In this document: in pieces, positions 1 to 8,013 of the stretch
How the letters are laid out: every line of letters begins with the position of its first letter
Numbering within the stretch: position 1 is the stretch's first letter
Source of the DNA: JBQTKD01 sp963703165
GTDB taxonomy: Bacteria; Actinomycetota; Actinomycetes; Sporichthyales; Sporichthyaceae
NCBI GenBank assembly: GCA_963703165.1
Contig: OY969798.1
Location: 1,984,001 to 2,048,000, forward strand
Direction: 5' to 3'
Length of the DNA: 64,000 bases
Notes under the pieces: model-generated
What the model saw: the letters and a program-made list of their open reading frames with translations, nothing else
The model's database searches: none
Told to the model about the DNA's origin: nothing
Translations under genes and position numbers: made by a program

Positions 1-724
1 GGTCCTCGGCGTCGTAGCCGGTGACGTACTCGTGGACGTAGCCCAGCCCCGTGAGGCGGCGCATCATGCGTGCGCCGTCGGTGCGGACGGTCGCGCCCGG
101 CTCGACGACTTCGGTCGCGAAGTCGACCAGGCTCAGCGTGCCGGGTGCGTCGGCGACGGCGAACCGGACTCGACCGAGCTTGCGGGGACCGACGCGTTCG
201 ACCGCGACCTGGACGCAGGCCTTGTCGCTGCTCGCGCCCTGCTTTCCCACGCTCACACCGCCGACGAAGGTCTCGTCGACCTCCACGATCCCCGCGAGCC
301 GGTCCCGATCGGGGCGCACCATGGCCCGGCGCAGCTTGTGCAGCCACGCCCAGGCGGTCTCATACGAGCCGAACCCGAGCTGCTGCTGCAGGTTCAGCGC
401 GGAGACCCCGTTCTTGCTCGAGGTGACCAGCCAGGCGGCCGCGAACCAGGTCGAGAGCGGGGTGCGTGAACGGTGGAAGATCGTGCCCGCGGTGACCGAG
501 GTCTTGCGCCCGCACTGCGTGCACATCCACATCTGCCGCTGACTGATCCGCCACCCGTCGCCGGCGCAGACGGGGCAGACGAAGCCGTCCGGCCAGCGCA
601 GCCGCTCGAGATAGTCGATGCACGACTCGTCGTCCGGGAACCACCCACGGACCTCCTGAAGCGTCCGTGGGTAATCGATCCCGCCGCGCGGAAGCTGAAG
701 GTCCACGAATGAATCGTACTGCAC
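1..724 (-). CDS. IS1595-family (ISXO2-like) transposase, 3' end outside window
   Basis: This frame stays open from a GTG at 724 to the window edge, about 241 residues. Near residue 50 it reads CPVCAGDGW and then CTQCGRKTS, a zinc ribbon, followed by TAGTIFHRSRTPLSTWF, the signature of ISXO2-like transposases. Further on, VEVDETFVGG carries the first acidic residue of the DDE (DDN/E) catalytic triad, and TVRTDGA fits the second. The enzyme would move its own insertion sequence by cut-and-paste or copy-out chemistry. The C-terminus, the last catalytic residue and the left end of the element are missing from the window, so I cannot tell whether it is intact. I did not identify a terminal inverted repeat between 725 and 805. 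Confidence 0.85.
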   Translation of the reverse strand, partial: MQYDSFVDLQLPRGGIDYPRTLQEVRGWFPDDESCIDYLERLRWPDGFVCPVCAGDGWRISQRQMWMCTQCGRKTSVTAGTIFHRSRTPLSTWFAAAWLVTSSKNGVSALNLQQQLGFGSYETAWAWLHKLRRAMVRPDRDRLAGIVEVDETFVGGVSVGKQGASSDKACVQVAVERVGPRKLGRVRFAVADAPGTLSLVDFATEVVEPGATVRTDGARMMRRLTGLGYVHEYVTGYDAED

Positions 725-737
725 GCAAGCAGATATG

Positions 738-753
738 CAGAACGTTTGTTCGA
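738..753 (+). promoter_or_regulatory. Candidate LexA (SOS) box
   Basis: The sequence cagaac-gttt-gttcga matches the actinobacterial LexA consensus TCGAAC-N4-GTTCGA in 10 of 12 arm positions; the right half is perfect. It lies about 52 bases upstream of the HNH endonuclease start, a normal operator position. Genes of the 13E12/DUF222 family in mycobacteria have been reported as LexA targets, which supports the call; binding here is inferred. Confidence 0.55.
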
Positions 754-805
754 TTTTGACTCTCGACTGTGCTTATTTGGAACTTGATTCTGAGATACTT
801 ATCCC

Positions 806-2143
806 GTGCAGCACTCGTCGTCTCCGACCCTCCCGCCCATCGGCTCCGTGCCGTTGGGTGTGCGCGAGGCATGGCAGGCGCGCCAGTCGGAGCGGCTCTC
901 GCGGATCTCCGAACGGGACAAGCGCGCCGCGATGGAGCAGGGCGAGCAGATCACCGAGATCGCGGCGTTCGTGCAGGACTACCGCGACCACTACGAGGAC
1001 GAAGGCGCCTTCGCCGACACCGGCGAACGGTGCGCCCGCGCCGAACTCGGCCTGCTGCTCAACAACCACGACCGCACCAACGAGAAGAAGGTCGACGAGG
1101 CGATCGCCCTCGCCCAACGGTTGCCGTTGACGCTGCAGCACCTCCGCGAGGGACGAATCACCCTGTCCCGAGCCCGGGCCATCCTCAGGGAGACCGAAGA
1201 TCTCGCTCTGGACAAGTGCGCCGCACTCGAAAACATGATCCTGGGCAAGGCGAACCAGATGACCCCCGGCAACCTGCGCCGCGCCGTGCACCGGGCCGTC
1301 CTCAAGCTCGACAAGGACGCCGCACGCAAACGCGCTCAGCGAGCCCGCGCCGAACGCGGCATCTCGATCCGGCACCTCGAGCACGGCATGAGCCGCATCA
1401 CCATCTACGCCCCCGCCGAGCAGGCCCTCGCCGCCTTCGGGGTCATCGACACCCTCGCCAAACTCGACGCCGGTGCAGGGCTGTCCCCCACCGACGACCG
1501 CGGCATCGACGCCCTGCGCTGCGACACCCTGATCGACCTGGTCCTCAACCCCGGCGGACAGAAGCGCGTCAGCTACCAGATGCGCTTCCTCATCCCCGTC
1601 GGCACCGCCCTCGGCCTCGGCGATCAGGACGGTCACCTCCCCGGCTACGGCCCCATCCCCGCCGCCCTGTGCCGCGAACTCCTCGCAGACGCCACCTGGA
1701 AGCGCATCCTCACCGACCCCGACATGTCCCACGTCCTCGACGTCGGGGCCAACACCTACGCCCCCTCCGCCCGGATGCGCGAATACATCGAGGCCCGCGA
1801 CCAACACTGCCGCCTGCCCGGCTGCCGTCGCCCCGCCCACCATTCCGAGATCGACCACACGATCGAGTTCGGCCTCCCCGGTGGACTCACCCTGCGCATC
1901 AATCTTTCCGCGTTATGCAAGAAGCACCACAAGCTCAAGCACCTCAAAGGCTGGGACCTCATCCAGGACGACGAAGGCTGCCTGATCTTCATCACCCCCA
2001 CCGGCCAGCAGTACCGCACCATCCCGCCGACCCCGCTCGGCGAGGAAACGCCGCCCGAACGCCTCACCCCACTGCCGGCCCATGACCTGAAACCACGGCA
2101 AGACGCTCCACGTTCATCGGGTGTGCTGCACCTTCGACCCTGA
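806..2143 (+). CDS. DUF222 / 13E12 repeat family HNH endonuclease
   Basis: The 445-residue protein has the long helical DUF222 region (roughly residues 40-300) found in actinobacterial 13E12 repeat proteins, then a C-terminal HNH nuclease. The HNH part starts at RDQHCRLPGC, continues with SEIDHTIEFG and ends with the metal-binding ALCKKHHKLKH. It therefore has the paired cysteines, the D-H pair and the final histidines expected of an active domain. Such proteins occur in many copies in actinobacteria; their cellular job is not established, though SOS control and mobility have been suggested. The A+T-rich leader at 725-805 and the LexA-like box fit inducible expression. The gene is complete and convergent with the acyl-CoA synthetase downstream. 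Confidence 0.9.
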   Translation: MQHSSSPTLPPIGSVPLGVREAWQARQSERLSRISERDKRAAMEQGEQITEIAAFVQDYRDHYEDEGAFADTGERCARAELGLLLNNHDRTNEKKVDEAIALAQRLPLTLQHLREGRITLSRARAILRETEDLALDKCAALENMILGKANQMTPGNLRRAVHRAVLKLDKDAARKRAQRARAERGISIRHLEHGMSRITIYAPAEQALAAFGVIDTLAKLDAGAGLSPTDDRGIDALRCDTLIDLVLNPGGQKRVSYQMRFLIPVGTALGLGDQDGHLPGYGPIPAALCRELLADATWKRILTDPDMSHVLDVGANTYAPSARMREYIEARDQHCRLPGCRRPAHHSEIDHTIEFGLPGGLTLRINLSALCKKHHKLKHLKGWDLIQDDEGCLIFITPTGQQYRTIPPTPLGEETPPERLTPLPAHDLKPRQDAPRSSGVLHLRP

Positions 2144-2168
2144 TGTGCTCGCGTGCGGTCGCCGGGCC

Positions 2169-3680
2169 CTAACGCCCGTCGCGCAAGGCCTTCTTGTCCA
2201 CCTTGCCCAGCGCGGTGACCGGGATGGCGTCGAGCAACCGCACCTGCTTCGGCGTCTGCACCGAGCCTTTCAGCGCCTTCACGTGGGCGATGAGGTCGTC
2301 GGCCGTGGTCGTGGCTCCGGGACGCAGCACCACGGCTGCGGTGACCTGCTCGCCCCACCGTTCGTCGGGAGCGCCGAACACGGCGGAGGCGGCGACGTCG
2401 GGGTGCGTGCCGAGGGCGTCCTCGACCTCCTTCGGGTACACGTTGAACCCCCCGGAGATGATCATGTCCTTCTTGCGGTCGCCGAGATGCAGGTAGCCGC
2501 GGTCGTCGGCGCGGGCCATGTCGCCGGTGCGCAGCCAGCCGTCGACGCGGACGTCGGGGATCTTCCAGTACTCGTCCATCGCCGCCGGCGAACGGACGGT
2601 GACCTCGCCGATCTCGCCAGGCGGCACGTCGTTGCCGTCGTCATCGAGGAGGCGCACGGAGCAGGTGCTGACGGGGTGCCCGCAGGAGGTCAGCAGGTCC
2701 GGGTCGGCGTGATCGGCCCGGGACAGCGAGGAGATCGGGTAGCACTCGGACTGCCCGTAGAGCTGGGCGAAGACCGGCCCGATTCGTTCCAGTCCCTCGA
2801 CCAGCCGGGACCGCGACATCGGTGCCGCGCCGTAGTAGAGCAACTCCAGCGACGAGGTGTCCGTCCGTTCCAGGTCAGGGTGGTCGAGCAGCGCGTAGAT
2901 CATGGTGGGCACGAGCAGCGTCATCGTGATCCGCTCGCGGGCGATAGTGGCAAGCACGTCCGCGGGGGCGAACCCGGTGACGAGATGGATGCTTCCGCCG
3001 CGGGCCAGGACGGGCAGCAGCTTGGTCTGACCCACATGGCTGATCGGGGCGACGGCGAGATAGCGCGTGCGGTCCGGGATCTCGAAGTCGGCCAGCACGC
3101 CGGTGGCGAGGATCGCGACGGTCGCCGGGTTGCGCCGCAGGACGCCCTTCGGCACGCCGGTCGTGCCGCCGGTGTAGAGGATCAGGGCGACGTCGTCGGG
3201 TTGGGCGATGTTGGCAGCCGTCGACGCACCGACCTCCTCGGCGGCCTTGGCCAGATCCGGGGCGAAGGACGACGGGCCGAGCGACCACAGTCGCGGCGCG
3301 GCGTCGGTGAGGTCCCCGCCCCGTTCGGCGTGGTGCACCTCGTCGACGACCAGGGCGTCGGCCTCGACGTTCTCCAACTGCCATCGGTGGTCGGCCAGGG
3401 AGCCGAGCCGGTGCAGCCAGGTCACCCCGATGCCGCAAGCCTGCGCGGCGATCCCGGCGCACCACGTGTCGGCGCGGTTGGCGCTGAGGAACGCGATCCG
3501 GGAGCCGCTCCCGAGCCCGGCATCGGTGTACACGCGTTGGTAGCGGCCGATCAGATCGAGCGCCTGACCCCGCGTCAGCTGCCCGCCGTCCCAGGTGAAC
3601 GCGACCTGGTCCGGCGCGCGACGCAAGATGCGCAGGGCCAGCTCGCCGAACGTCGGGCCTGTGTGGGACAGCCGCATCAT
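2169..3680 (-). CDS. Acyl-CoA synthetase (AMP-forming)
   Basis: The 503-residue protein belongs to the ANL superfamily, which adenylates a carboxylic acid and transfers it to CoA. The phosphate-binding loop YTGGTTGVPKG lies near residue 175. YGQSECYP is the A5 motif, DGWLRTGDMA the A7 motif and DRKKDMIISGGFNVYPKEVE the hinge and A8 motif. ALGKVDKKAL near the end holds the catalytic lysine. A tandem ATG occurs at 3680/3677. An open frame continues upstream, but that part runs through another gene and has no family similarity, so I start at 3680. The substrate is unknown; the neighbours are hydrolases and a nitrilase that yield carboxylic acids. Confidence 0.88.
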   Translation of the reverse strand: MMRLSHTGPTFGELALRILRRAPDQVAFTWDGGQLTRGQALDLIGRYQRVYTDAGLGSGSRIAFLSANRADTWCAGIAAQACGIGVTWLHRLGSLADHRWQLENVEADALVVDEVHHAERGGDLTDAAPRLWSLGPSSFAPDLAKAAEEVGASTAANIAQPDDVALILYTGGTTGVPKGVLRRNPATVAILATGVLADFEIPDRTRYLAVAPISHVGQTKLLPVLARGGSIHLVTGFAPADVLATIARERITMTLLVPTMIYALLDHPDLERTDTSSLELLYYGAAPMSRSRLVEGLERIGPVFAQLYGQSECYPISSLSRADHADPDLLTSCGHPVSTCSVRLLDDDGNDVPPGEIGEVTVRSPAAMDEYWKIPDVRVDGWLRTGDMARADDRGYLHLGDRKKDMIISGGFNVYPKEVEDALGTHPDVAASAVFGAPDERWGEQVTAAVVLRPGATTTADDLIAHVKALKGSVQTPKQVRLLDAIPVTALGKVDKKALRDGR

Positions 3681-3731
3681 GCCGCTGAGCGTGTCACACG
3701 CGCAGTGGCGCCTCCGTGGTCGGTTGAGACC

Positions 3732-3809
3732 TTGATATTCAACATCGCGCTGATCAACTTCTTCAACCGGCTCTCGGTCGCCACTCACAAGCCGCTTCCG
3801 GCGGAGTAG
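3732..3809 (+). pseudogene. C-terminal remnant of a carboxymuconolactone decarboxylase/AhpD-like gene
   Basis: A 25-residue open stretch ending in a stop contains NIALINFFNRLSVATHKPLP. It resembles the last helix and tail of carboxymuconolactone decarboxylase/alkylhydroperoxidase-like proteins, where a hydrophobic helix leads into xxNRLxxA and a proline-ending tail. Nothing recognisable precedes it and the two flanking genes are on the other strand, so it looks like a leftover from a deletion. The match is short and rests on pattern memory only. Confidence 0.35.
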
Positions 3810-3834
3810 TCGACCAACGTCGACGACGGGCGAT

Positions 3835-4521
3835 CTAAGCCCGGAGTTCGACCAGGTTCGCGATCTCGCGCGGGCAGGCGGCGGCCGGGCTGTGCCCGAC
3901 CGGCCACTCCAGGGTCGTGCCGGCCCGCGTGGCCATGGCGCGCTGCAGTGCCGGGACCAGTGCACGGTCCTCGGCGCAGACGACGTAGGTCGAGGGCGTG
4001 GTCCGCCAGCTCGCGGTGCCCGGGGACTCTCGGAACAGCGCGAGGGCAGAGGGTCGCAGCCGGGCCAACGCGGCATCGGCCACGTCGTCGTCGATGCCGT
4101 TGCAGAGCACGTCCCGCGCGATCGCCGGGTCCAACGTGGTGATACCGCGTTCCTTGTCGCGCTGGATCGCGGGCCCCAACGCCGGCGGCGGCAGCTCGAG
4201 GTCCGGGAACACGTTCGCCATGGATTCGCCTTCGGCAAGCTGATACGCCGTCAGATAGATCAGGTGCCTCAGCCCGGGTCGCGGCGCCACAGCGGTGATG
4301 ACGGCTCCGCCGTAGGAATGCCCGATGAGTACGAACTCCCCGGTGATCCCGTCGAGGACCGCATCCACCGCGGCGACGTCATCCGCCAGCGAGGTCAGCG
4401 GCAGCTGGACCGCGTGGCTCGCGATCCCCCGCTCCTCCAGGAACGCCCGCGTCTCGTCCCATGCCCATGCTCCGTGCCACAACCCGTGCACGAAGACCGC
4501 TACCGCTCGATCGGCTACCAC
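3835..4521 (-). CDS. Alpha/beta-fold hydrolase (esterase-like)
   Basis: A 228-residue single-domain alpha/beta hydrolase. HGLWHGAWAWD near residue 12 is the oxyanion-hole loop. GHSYGGAV near residue 68 is the nucleophile elbow with serine. CAEDRAL supplies the likely acid and GHSPAA near the C-terminus the catalytic histidine. The HGxWHGAW plus GHSYGG combination is typical of the methylesterase/hydroxynitrile-lyase-like branch, so a small ester is the likely substrate. No signal peptide is seen, so it is cytoplasmic. The gene is 25 bases downstream of the nitrilase stop on the same strand and is probably co-transcribed with it. Confidence 0.85.
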   Translation of the reverse strand: MVADRAVAVFVHGLWHGAWAWDETRAFLEERGIASHAVQLPLTSLADDVAAVDAVLDGITGEFVLIGHSYGGAVITAVAPRPGLRHLIYLTAYQLAEGESMANVFPDLELPPPALGPAIQRDKERGITTLDPAIARDVLCNGIDDDVADAALARLRPSALALFRESPGTASWRTTPSTYVVCAEDRALVPALQRAMATRAGTTLEWPVGHSPAAACPREIANLVELRA

Positions 4522-4546
4522 CCCGAGATCGTAGCCGGCCGGGTCG

Positions 4547-5479
4547 TCAGTCCCCCTCGAAGCGCACCGCAGGCTGCGGGCGGGTGTTCACGGTGAGGGA
4601 GAAGACGTCCGGGCGGGCGTAGTGCCCGATCGGGTCGAACATGCGACGGTGCGCCTGCACGGTCGCCTCGACGTCGATCTCCGCGGTGACGATGCCCTCC
4701 TGGTCGCGCAGCGGGCCGGCGAGAATCTCGCCGCCCGGTGCCACGATCGTGCCCAGGCCGCGGCTCATCCAGTCGGCCTCATCGGGCTCGGTGGCGTCGC
4801 GGTAGATGTCCCCGCGCAGGTCGGCGGGGACGTCGGCGCCGCGCAGCACCGGGGACACCCCGATCACGTAGCAGCGGCCCTCCTTGGCGATGTGCCGCAG
4901 GGTCGCGACCCAGGTCTCGTCGTTGTCCCACGTCGGCGCCAGGTGAATCTCGACGCCCCGCGCGTACATGGCCGCGCGGGCCAGCGGCATGTAGTTCTCC
5001 CAGCAGATCAGCCCGCCGACGACCCCGAACGGGGTCCGCACGACGTCCATCGTCGACCCGTCGCCGTAGCCCCAGACGGTGCGCTCGCCCCCGGTCGGCA
5101 TCAGCTTGCGGTGCTTCCCGGCCAACGAGCCGTCCGGCGCCAGATAGATCAGGGTGTTGTAGAGCGTGCCGCCCTCGATCTCGTTGACGCCGACGGCGAC
5201 GTAGGCACCGGCCTCCCGGGCTGCCTCGCCGAGTCGGCTCACGACCGGGCCGGGTACCGCGACGGCCTGGTCGTAAAGGCGGGTCATGTATGTCCCGTCG
5301 CTCCAGGCGGGCAGGCGCCAGACCCAGTCCGGGTAGGTCGGCACGAACGCCTCGGGGAACACGATCAGCCGGGCGCCCAGGGCGGCCGCCTCCTTGATCA
5401 GCCCGCAGGCCTTCTCGACGGTGGCATCGGTGTCCAGGAAGACGGGAGTGGCCTGGACGGCTGCGACGGTGACCTTCAT
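4547..5479 (-). CDS. Nitrilase (carbon-nitrogen hydrolase family)
   Basis: This 310-residue protein carries the Glu-Lys-Cys triad of the nitrilase superfamily. FPEAFVPTYP holds Glu43, KHRKLMPTGGE holds Lys125 and GLICWENYMP holds Cys159. The CWEN sequence and the YPxW insert after the glutamate are characteristic of true nitrilases, which hydrolyse R-CN to the carboxylic acid plus ammonia, rather than of amidases. Length is close to the usual 310-350. It probably acts as a large cytoplasmic homo-oligomer. The start is an ATG with no long alternative upstream. It heads a minus-strand pair with the esterase-like hydrolase; the convergent AraC-type gene nearby is a candidate regulator. Confidence 0.92.
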   Translation of the reverse strand: MKVTVAAVQATPVFLDTDATVEKACGLIKEAAALGARLIVFPEAFVPTYPDWVWRLPAWSDGTYMTRLYDQAVAVPGPVVSRLGEAAREAGAYVAVGVNEIEGGTLYNTLIYLAPDGSLAGKHRKLMPTGGERTVWGYGDGSTMDVVRTPFGVVGGLICWENYMPLARAAMYARGVEIHLAPTWDNDETWVATLRHIAKEGRCYVIGVSPVLRGADVPADLRGDIYRDATEPDEADWMSRGLGTIVAPGGEILAGPLRDQEGIVTAEIDVEATVQAHRRMFDPIGHYARPDVFSLTVNTRPQPAVRFEGD

Positions 5480-5628
5480 GGGTCCTCCGATGGGGTCCGG
5501 GTGCGTCGGACAGTGGGGCCGAGAAAATCTACGACCAAATCCGGTCGCGGTGTCGATTCGGGCTCGGGCTGTTCGTAGCAGGCGTGAGAGACCGGCACTG
5601 AGCCGGTCGCCACACCTGGAGGACCGCC

Positions 5629-5802
5629 ATGACCACCACCGTTTCGACCACTCCGGCCGCGCCGCGCAGCACCGTGCGTCCGCTGGTCCGCTCGGGCCTG
5701 ATCGCCGACGCCGCCTGGAACACCCGCGTCCTGCGGGTGACCAACCACCTCGTCGCGGCCGCGATCGTCATCCCGACGTCGGCCACCCGTCTGCCGGGGT
5801 GA
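5629..5802 (+). CDS. Small protein of unknown function, 57 residues
   Basis: The frame has an ATG at 5629 preceded by a good ribosome-binding site (ctggagga, seven bases upstream) and ends at TGA 5800-5802. The product begins MTTTVSTTPAAP and has the core LIADAAWNTRVLRVTNHL followed by a short hydrophobic run. It starts 149 bases from the divergent nitrilase and its last 35 bases overlap the 3' end of the AraC-type gene on the other strand. I do not recognise a family. It could be a real short peptide or the front of a truncated gene. Confidence 0.4.
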   Translation: MTTTVSTTPAAPRSTVRPLVRSGLIADAAWNTRVLRVTNHLVAAAIVIPTSATRLPG

Positions 5803-6724
5803 CGGCGGATGTGCGCCAGCGACCCGGCGCGACGCCGTGGTACGCCCGGAACCGGCGGTTGAAGTAGGTCGGGTCGCTGAAGCCCACCTGCGCGGCGATC
5901 GACTCGGCGCTGTGGTCGGTCTCGAGCAGGAGGCGCCGCGCGGCGGCCATCCTCCGCTCGAGGATCCAATCCAGCACCGTGCGGCCGGTGCGACGCCGGA
6001 CAAGGGTCGTGAGGTGGCCGGGGCTGAGCCCTACAGCGTCGGCGACGTCGACGGTACTCAGCGGTTCGCGGTACCGCTCGTCGATGAGGTCGAACACTTG
6101 GGCGAGGACCGTCTGGCCTTGGTGGCGCAGCCCTGCCGTGTACGGGGCAGCGAGCCGGCCGAGGTCGATGAGTGTCACCTGCAGCAGCGCCAGCAGAATG
6201 TGCTCCCAGCCCTCGACCTGCTCCGTCTGTTCGCGCTCCATCTCCGCGAGTCGCGCCGCCCACCGAAGTTGCTGGTCCTCGGGCACCTGGAAGCGCGCGT
6301 AGGTGGGTGCCTGCCCAGCCGCGACAAACGGGGCAAGGAGCGGGTTGGACCACCACAGCCGTGCTGCGGTGTCGACCCCCCGCGGCTGCGCCCGGCCGAG
6401 GACAGCGGAATCCGCGGTGAACTCAAGAGCCCAACCGCGGGCGCCGGCCATGCCGCCGGCGTCGTGCACGATGCCCGGCGTCACCAGCAGCAGATCACCG
6501 GCGCGTACGTCGAAGCTGAACTCGCCCAGTCGGTCGACCCCCTCACCGGCGGCGTAGAACATCAACTCCAGATCGCCGTGCAGGTGTGGTCCGAGCAGCA
6601 CCCGCGTGTGCGCGGAGTCGAAGGCCAACACCTCGAGGCCCGTCCCGCCCTCGCCGATGCGCCGCGCGTTGAGCGTCACAACGGCCGGGTCGGACATCAG
6701 CACCCCAAGCGAAGAATCATTCAA
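5768..6724 (-). CDS. AraC-family transcriptional regulator
   Basis: The 318-residue protein has an N-terminal cupin-like ligand-binding half: GPHLHGDLELMFY and the RAGDLLLVTPGIVHD turn are typical. The C-terminal AraC/XylS DNA-binding domain holds two helix-turn-helix units. The first is around STVDVADAVGLSPGHLTTL; the second ends IAAQVGFSDPTYFNRRFRA, followed by HGVAPGRWR. It likely senses a small effector and activates adjacent catabolic genes. The nitrilase operon and the small membrane protein/dehalogenase genes are the nearest candidates. A second in-frame ATG at 6697, preceded by ggggt, could be the true start. Confidence 0.88.
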   Translation of the reverse strand: MNDSSLGVLMSDPAVVTLNARRIGEGGTGLEVLAFDSAHTRVLLGPHLHGDLELMFYAAGEGVDRLGEFSFDVRAGDLLLVTPGIVHDAGGMAGARGWALEFTADSAVLGRAQPRGVDTAARLWWSNPLLAPFVAAGQAPTYARFQVPEDQQLRWAARLAEMEREQTEQVEGWEHILLALLQVTLIDLGRLAAPYTAGLRHQGQTVLAQVFDLIDERYREPLSTVDVADAVGLSPGHLTTLVRRRTGRTVLDWILERRMAAARRLLLETDHSAESIAAQVGFSDPTYFNRRFRAYHGVAPGRWRTSAVTPADGWPTSG

Positions 6725-6799
6725 GAATGCGCGTCAGAAGTCCCTGGAAGGGAGCCGCAGGAGCGGCAAAACTGGTTCCACCAAGCGAAAGGAAGCGAG

Positions 6800-7051
6800 A
6801 TGAACCACCACAAGGATCGTTCTACCAGACCCTTCGATCAGCCACTCGTCGAGCACGTGCCGGGGCCGCGGCAGCCGCTGGACCCCGCCCCGATCGTTGT
6901 GCGCAGCGAGGCGCGGGAAAACAAGCCCTTGCCGAAGGGCTGGGGCTCGGAAGCGGAACGCGGAACCATTCGGGCCTTCCACCTGGGCTTCCTGGTTCTC
7001 GGCCTGTACGCCGCCGCTTGGCTCATCGTCGCCTGGGCGGTGTGGGAGTAA
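6800..7051 (+). CDS. Small single-pass membrane protein, 83 residues
   Basis: The ATG at 6800 has a purine-rich ribosome-binding site (aaaggaagcgag). The first 58 residues are hydrophilic and proline-rich, and residues 60-82 form one strongly hydrophobic helix (HLGFLVLGLYAAAWLIVAWA). A tail-anchored topology with the N-terminus in the cytoplasm is likely. It starts 75 bases from the divergent AraC-type gene and ends 25 bases before the haloalkane dehalogenase, so it is probably the first gene of that operon. I know of no function. It could help localise the dehalogenase or a transporter. Confidence 0.6.
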   Translation: MNHHKDRSTRPFDQPLVEHVPGPRQPLDPAPIVVRSEARENKPLPKGWGSEAERGTIRAFHLGFLVLGLYAAAWLIVAWAVWE

Positions 7052-7076
7052 CGGGAACGGCGAGCAAGATAGCTCC

Positions 7077-8006
7077 ATGCACCCACTGCGAACTCCCGAT
7101 TCTCGTTTCGAGGCGTTGACCGGTTACTCATTCGCTCCGCACTACGTCGAGGTCGACGCAGGCGACTCGAGCGGGGACCGGCTGCGTATGCATTACGTCG
7201 ACGAGGTGCCGGACGCGCCCTCCGGCGAGATCGTGCTGATGCTGCACGGGGAACCGTCGTGGAGTTACCTGTATCGGCACATGATCCCGCCGCTCGTGGC
7301 GGCCGGCCATCGATGCGTCGTTCCCGACCTCATCGGGTTCGGTCGCTCGGACAAGCCCGCCGAGCGGGGTGACTACACCTACCAACGGCACGTCGACTGG
7401 CTCCGCGAGCTGATCTTCGACCATCTCGACCTGGGCGGGATCACGCTCGTCGGCCAGGACTGGGGCGGGCTGCTCGGGCTTCGTCTGGTCGGCGAGCACC
7501 CGGACCGCTTCGCCCGCGTCGTCGCCGCGAACACGATGCTGCCGACGGGTGACCACCACCCGGGCGACGCCTTCCTCGCCTGGCAGCGCTACAGCCAGGA
7601 AACACCGACCTTCCGCGCCGGGAAGATCGTCGCCGGCGGCTGCACCAACGACGTCGCGCCCGAGGTCGTCGCCGCCTACGACGCACCCTTCCCCGACCAG
7701 ACCTACCTCGAGGGCGCCCGGCAGTTCCCGATGCTTGTGCCGATCTCTCCGGACGACCCTGCTGCCGACGCCAACCGCGCGGCGTGGGTCGGCCTGCAGA
7801 CGTTCGACCGCCCGTTCCTCTGCGCCTTCTCCGACGGAGACGCCATCACCCGCGGCGCCGACCGCGCCCTGCGCGAGCTTATTCCTGGCTGCGCGGGACA
7901 GGCCCACACCACGATCGTCGGCGGCGGTCACTTCCTGCAGGAGGACTGCGGCCCACACCTCGCCGAGGTCGTGGCGACCTTCATCGCCGACACGCCGCGG
8001 GGCTGA
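7077..8006 (+). CDS. Haloalkane dehalogenase (HLD-I type)
   Basis: This 309-residue alpha/beta hydrolase has the haloalkane dehalogenase pattern rather than that of an ordinary esterase. HGEPSWSYLYR (residues 57-67) forms the oxyanion region. VGQDWGG places the nucleophile Asp128 next to the halide-binding Trp129. A cap-domain Trp at about 169 (FLAWQRY) is where HLD-I enzymes carry their second halide-binding Trp. GGGHFLQED supplies His285. The reaction is R-X plus water to alcohol plus halide. The start at 7077 gives the normal family length; the longer frame upstream overlaps the small membrane gene. The enzyme is cytoplasmic. Substrate range cannot be read from sequence. Confidence 0.88.
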   Translation: MHPLRTPDSRFEALTGYSFAPHYVEVDAGDSSGDRLRMHYVDEVPDAPSGEIVLMLHGEPSWSYLYRHMIPPLVAAGHRCVVPDLIGFGRSDKPAERGDYTYQRHVDWLRELIFDHLDLGGITLVGQDWGGLLGLRLVGEHPDRFARVVAANTMLPTGDHHPGDAFLAWQRYSQETPTFRAGKIVAGGCTNDVAPEVVAAYDAPFPDQTYLEGARQFPMLVPISPDDPAADANRAAWVGLQTFDRPFLCAFSDGDAITRGADRALRELIPGCAGQAHTTIVGGGHFLQEDCGPHLAEVVATFIADTPRG

Positions 8007-8013
8007 GGCAGGG

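Noticed and set aside
2121..3809. A 562-codon plus-strand frame over the acyl-CoA synthetase
   Set aside because: It is the antisense shadow of a gene with all ANL motifs on the minus strand. Only its last 25 codons resemble a protein, which I list as a remnant.
2169..4238. A 689-residue fusion of a hydrolase-like segment and the acyl-CoA synthetase
   Set aside because: The upstream 186 codons are out of frame with the alpha/beta hydrolase coded there and show no similarity; a tandem ATG at 3680 gives the normal synthetase length.
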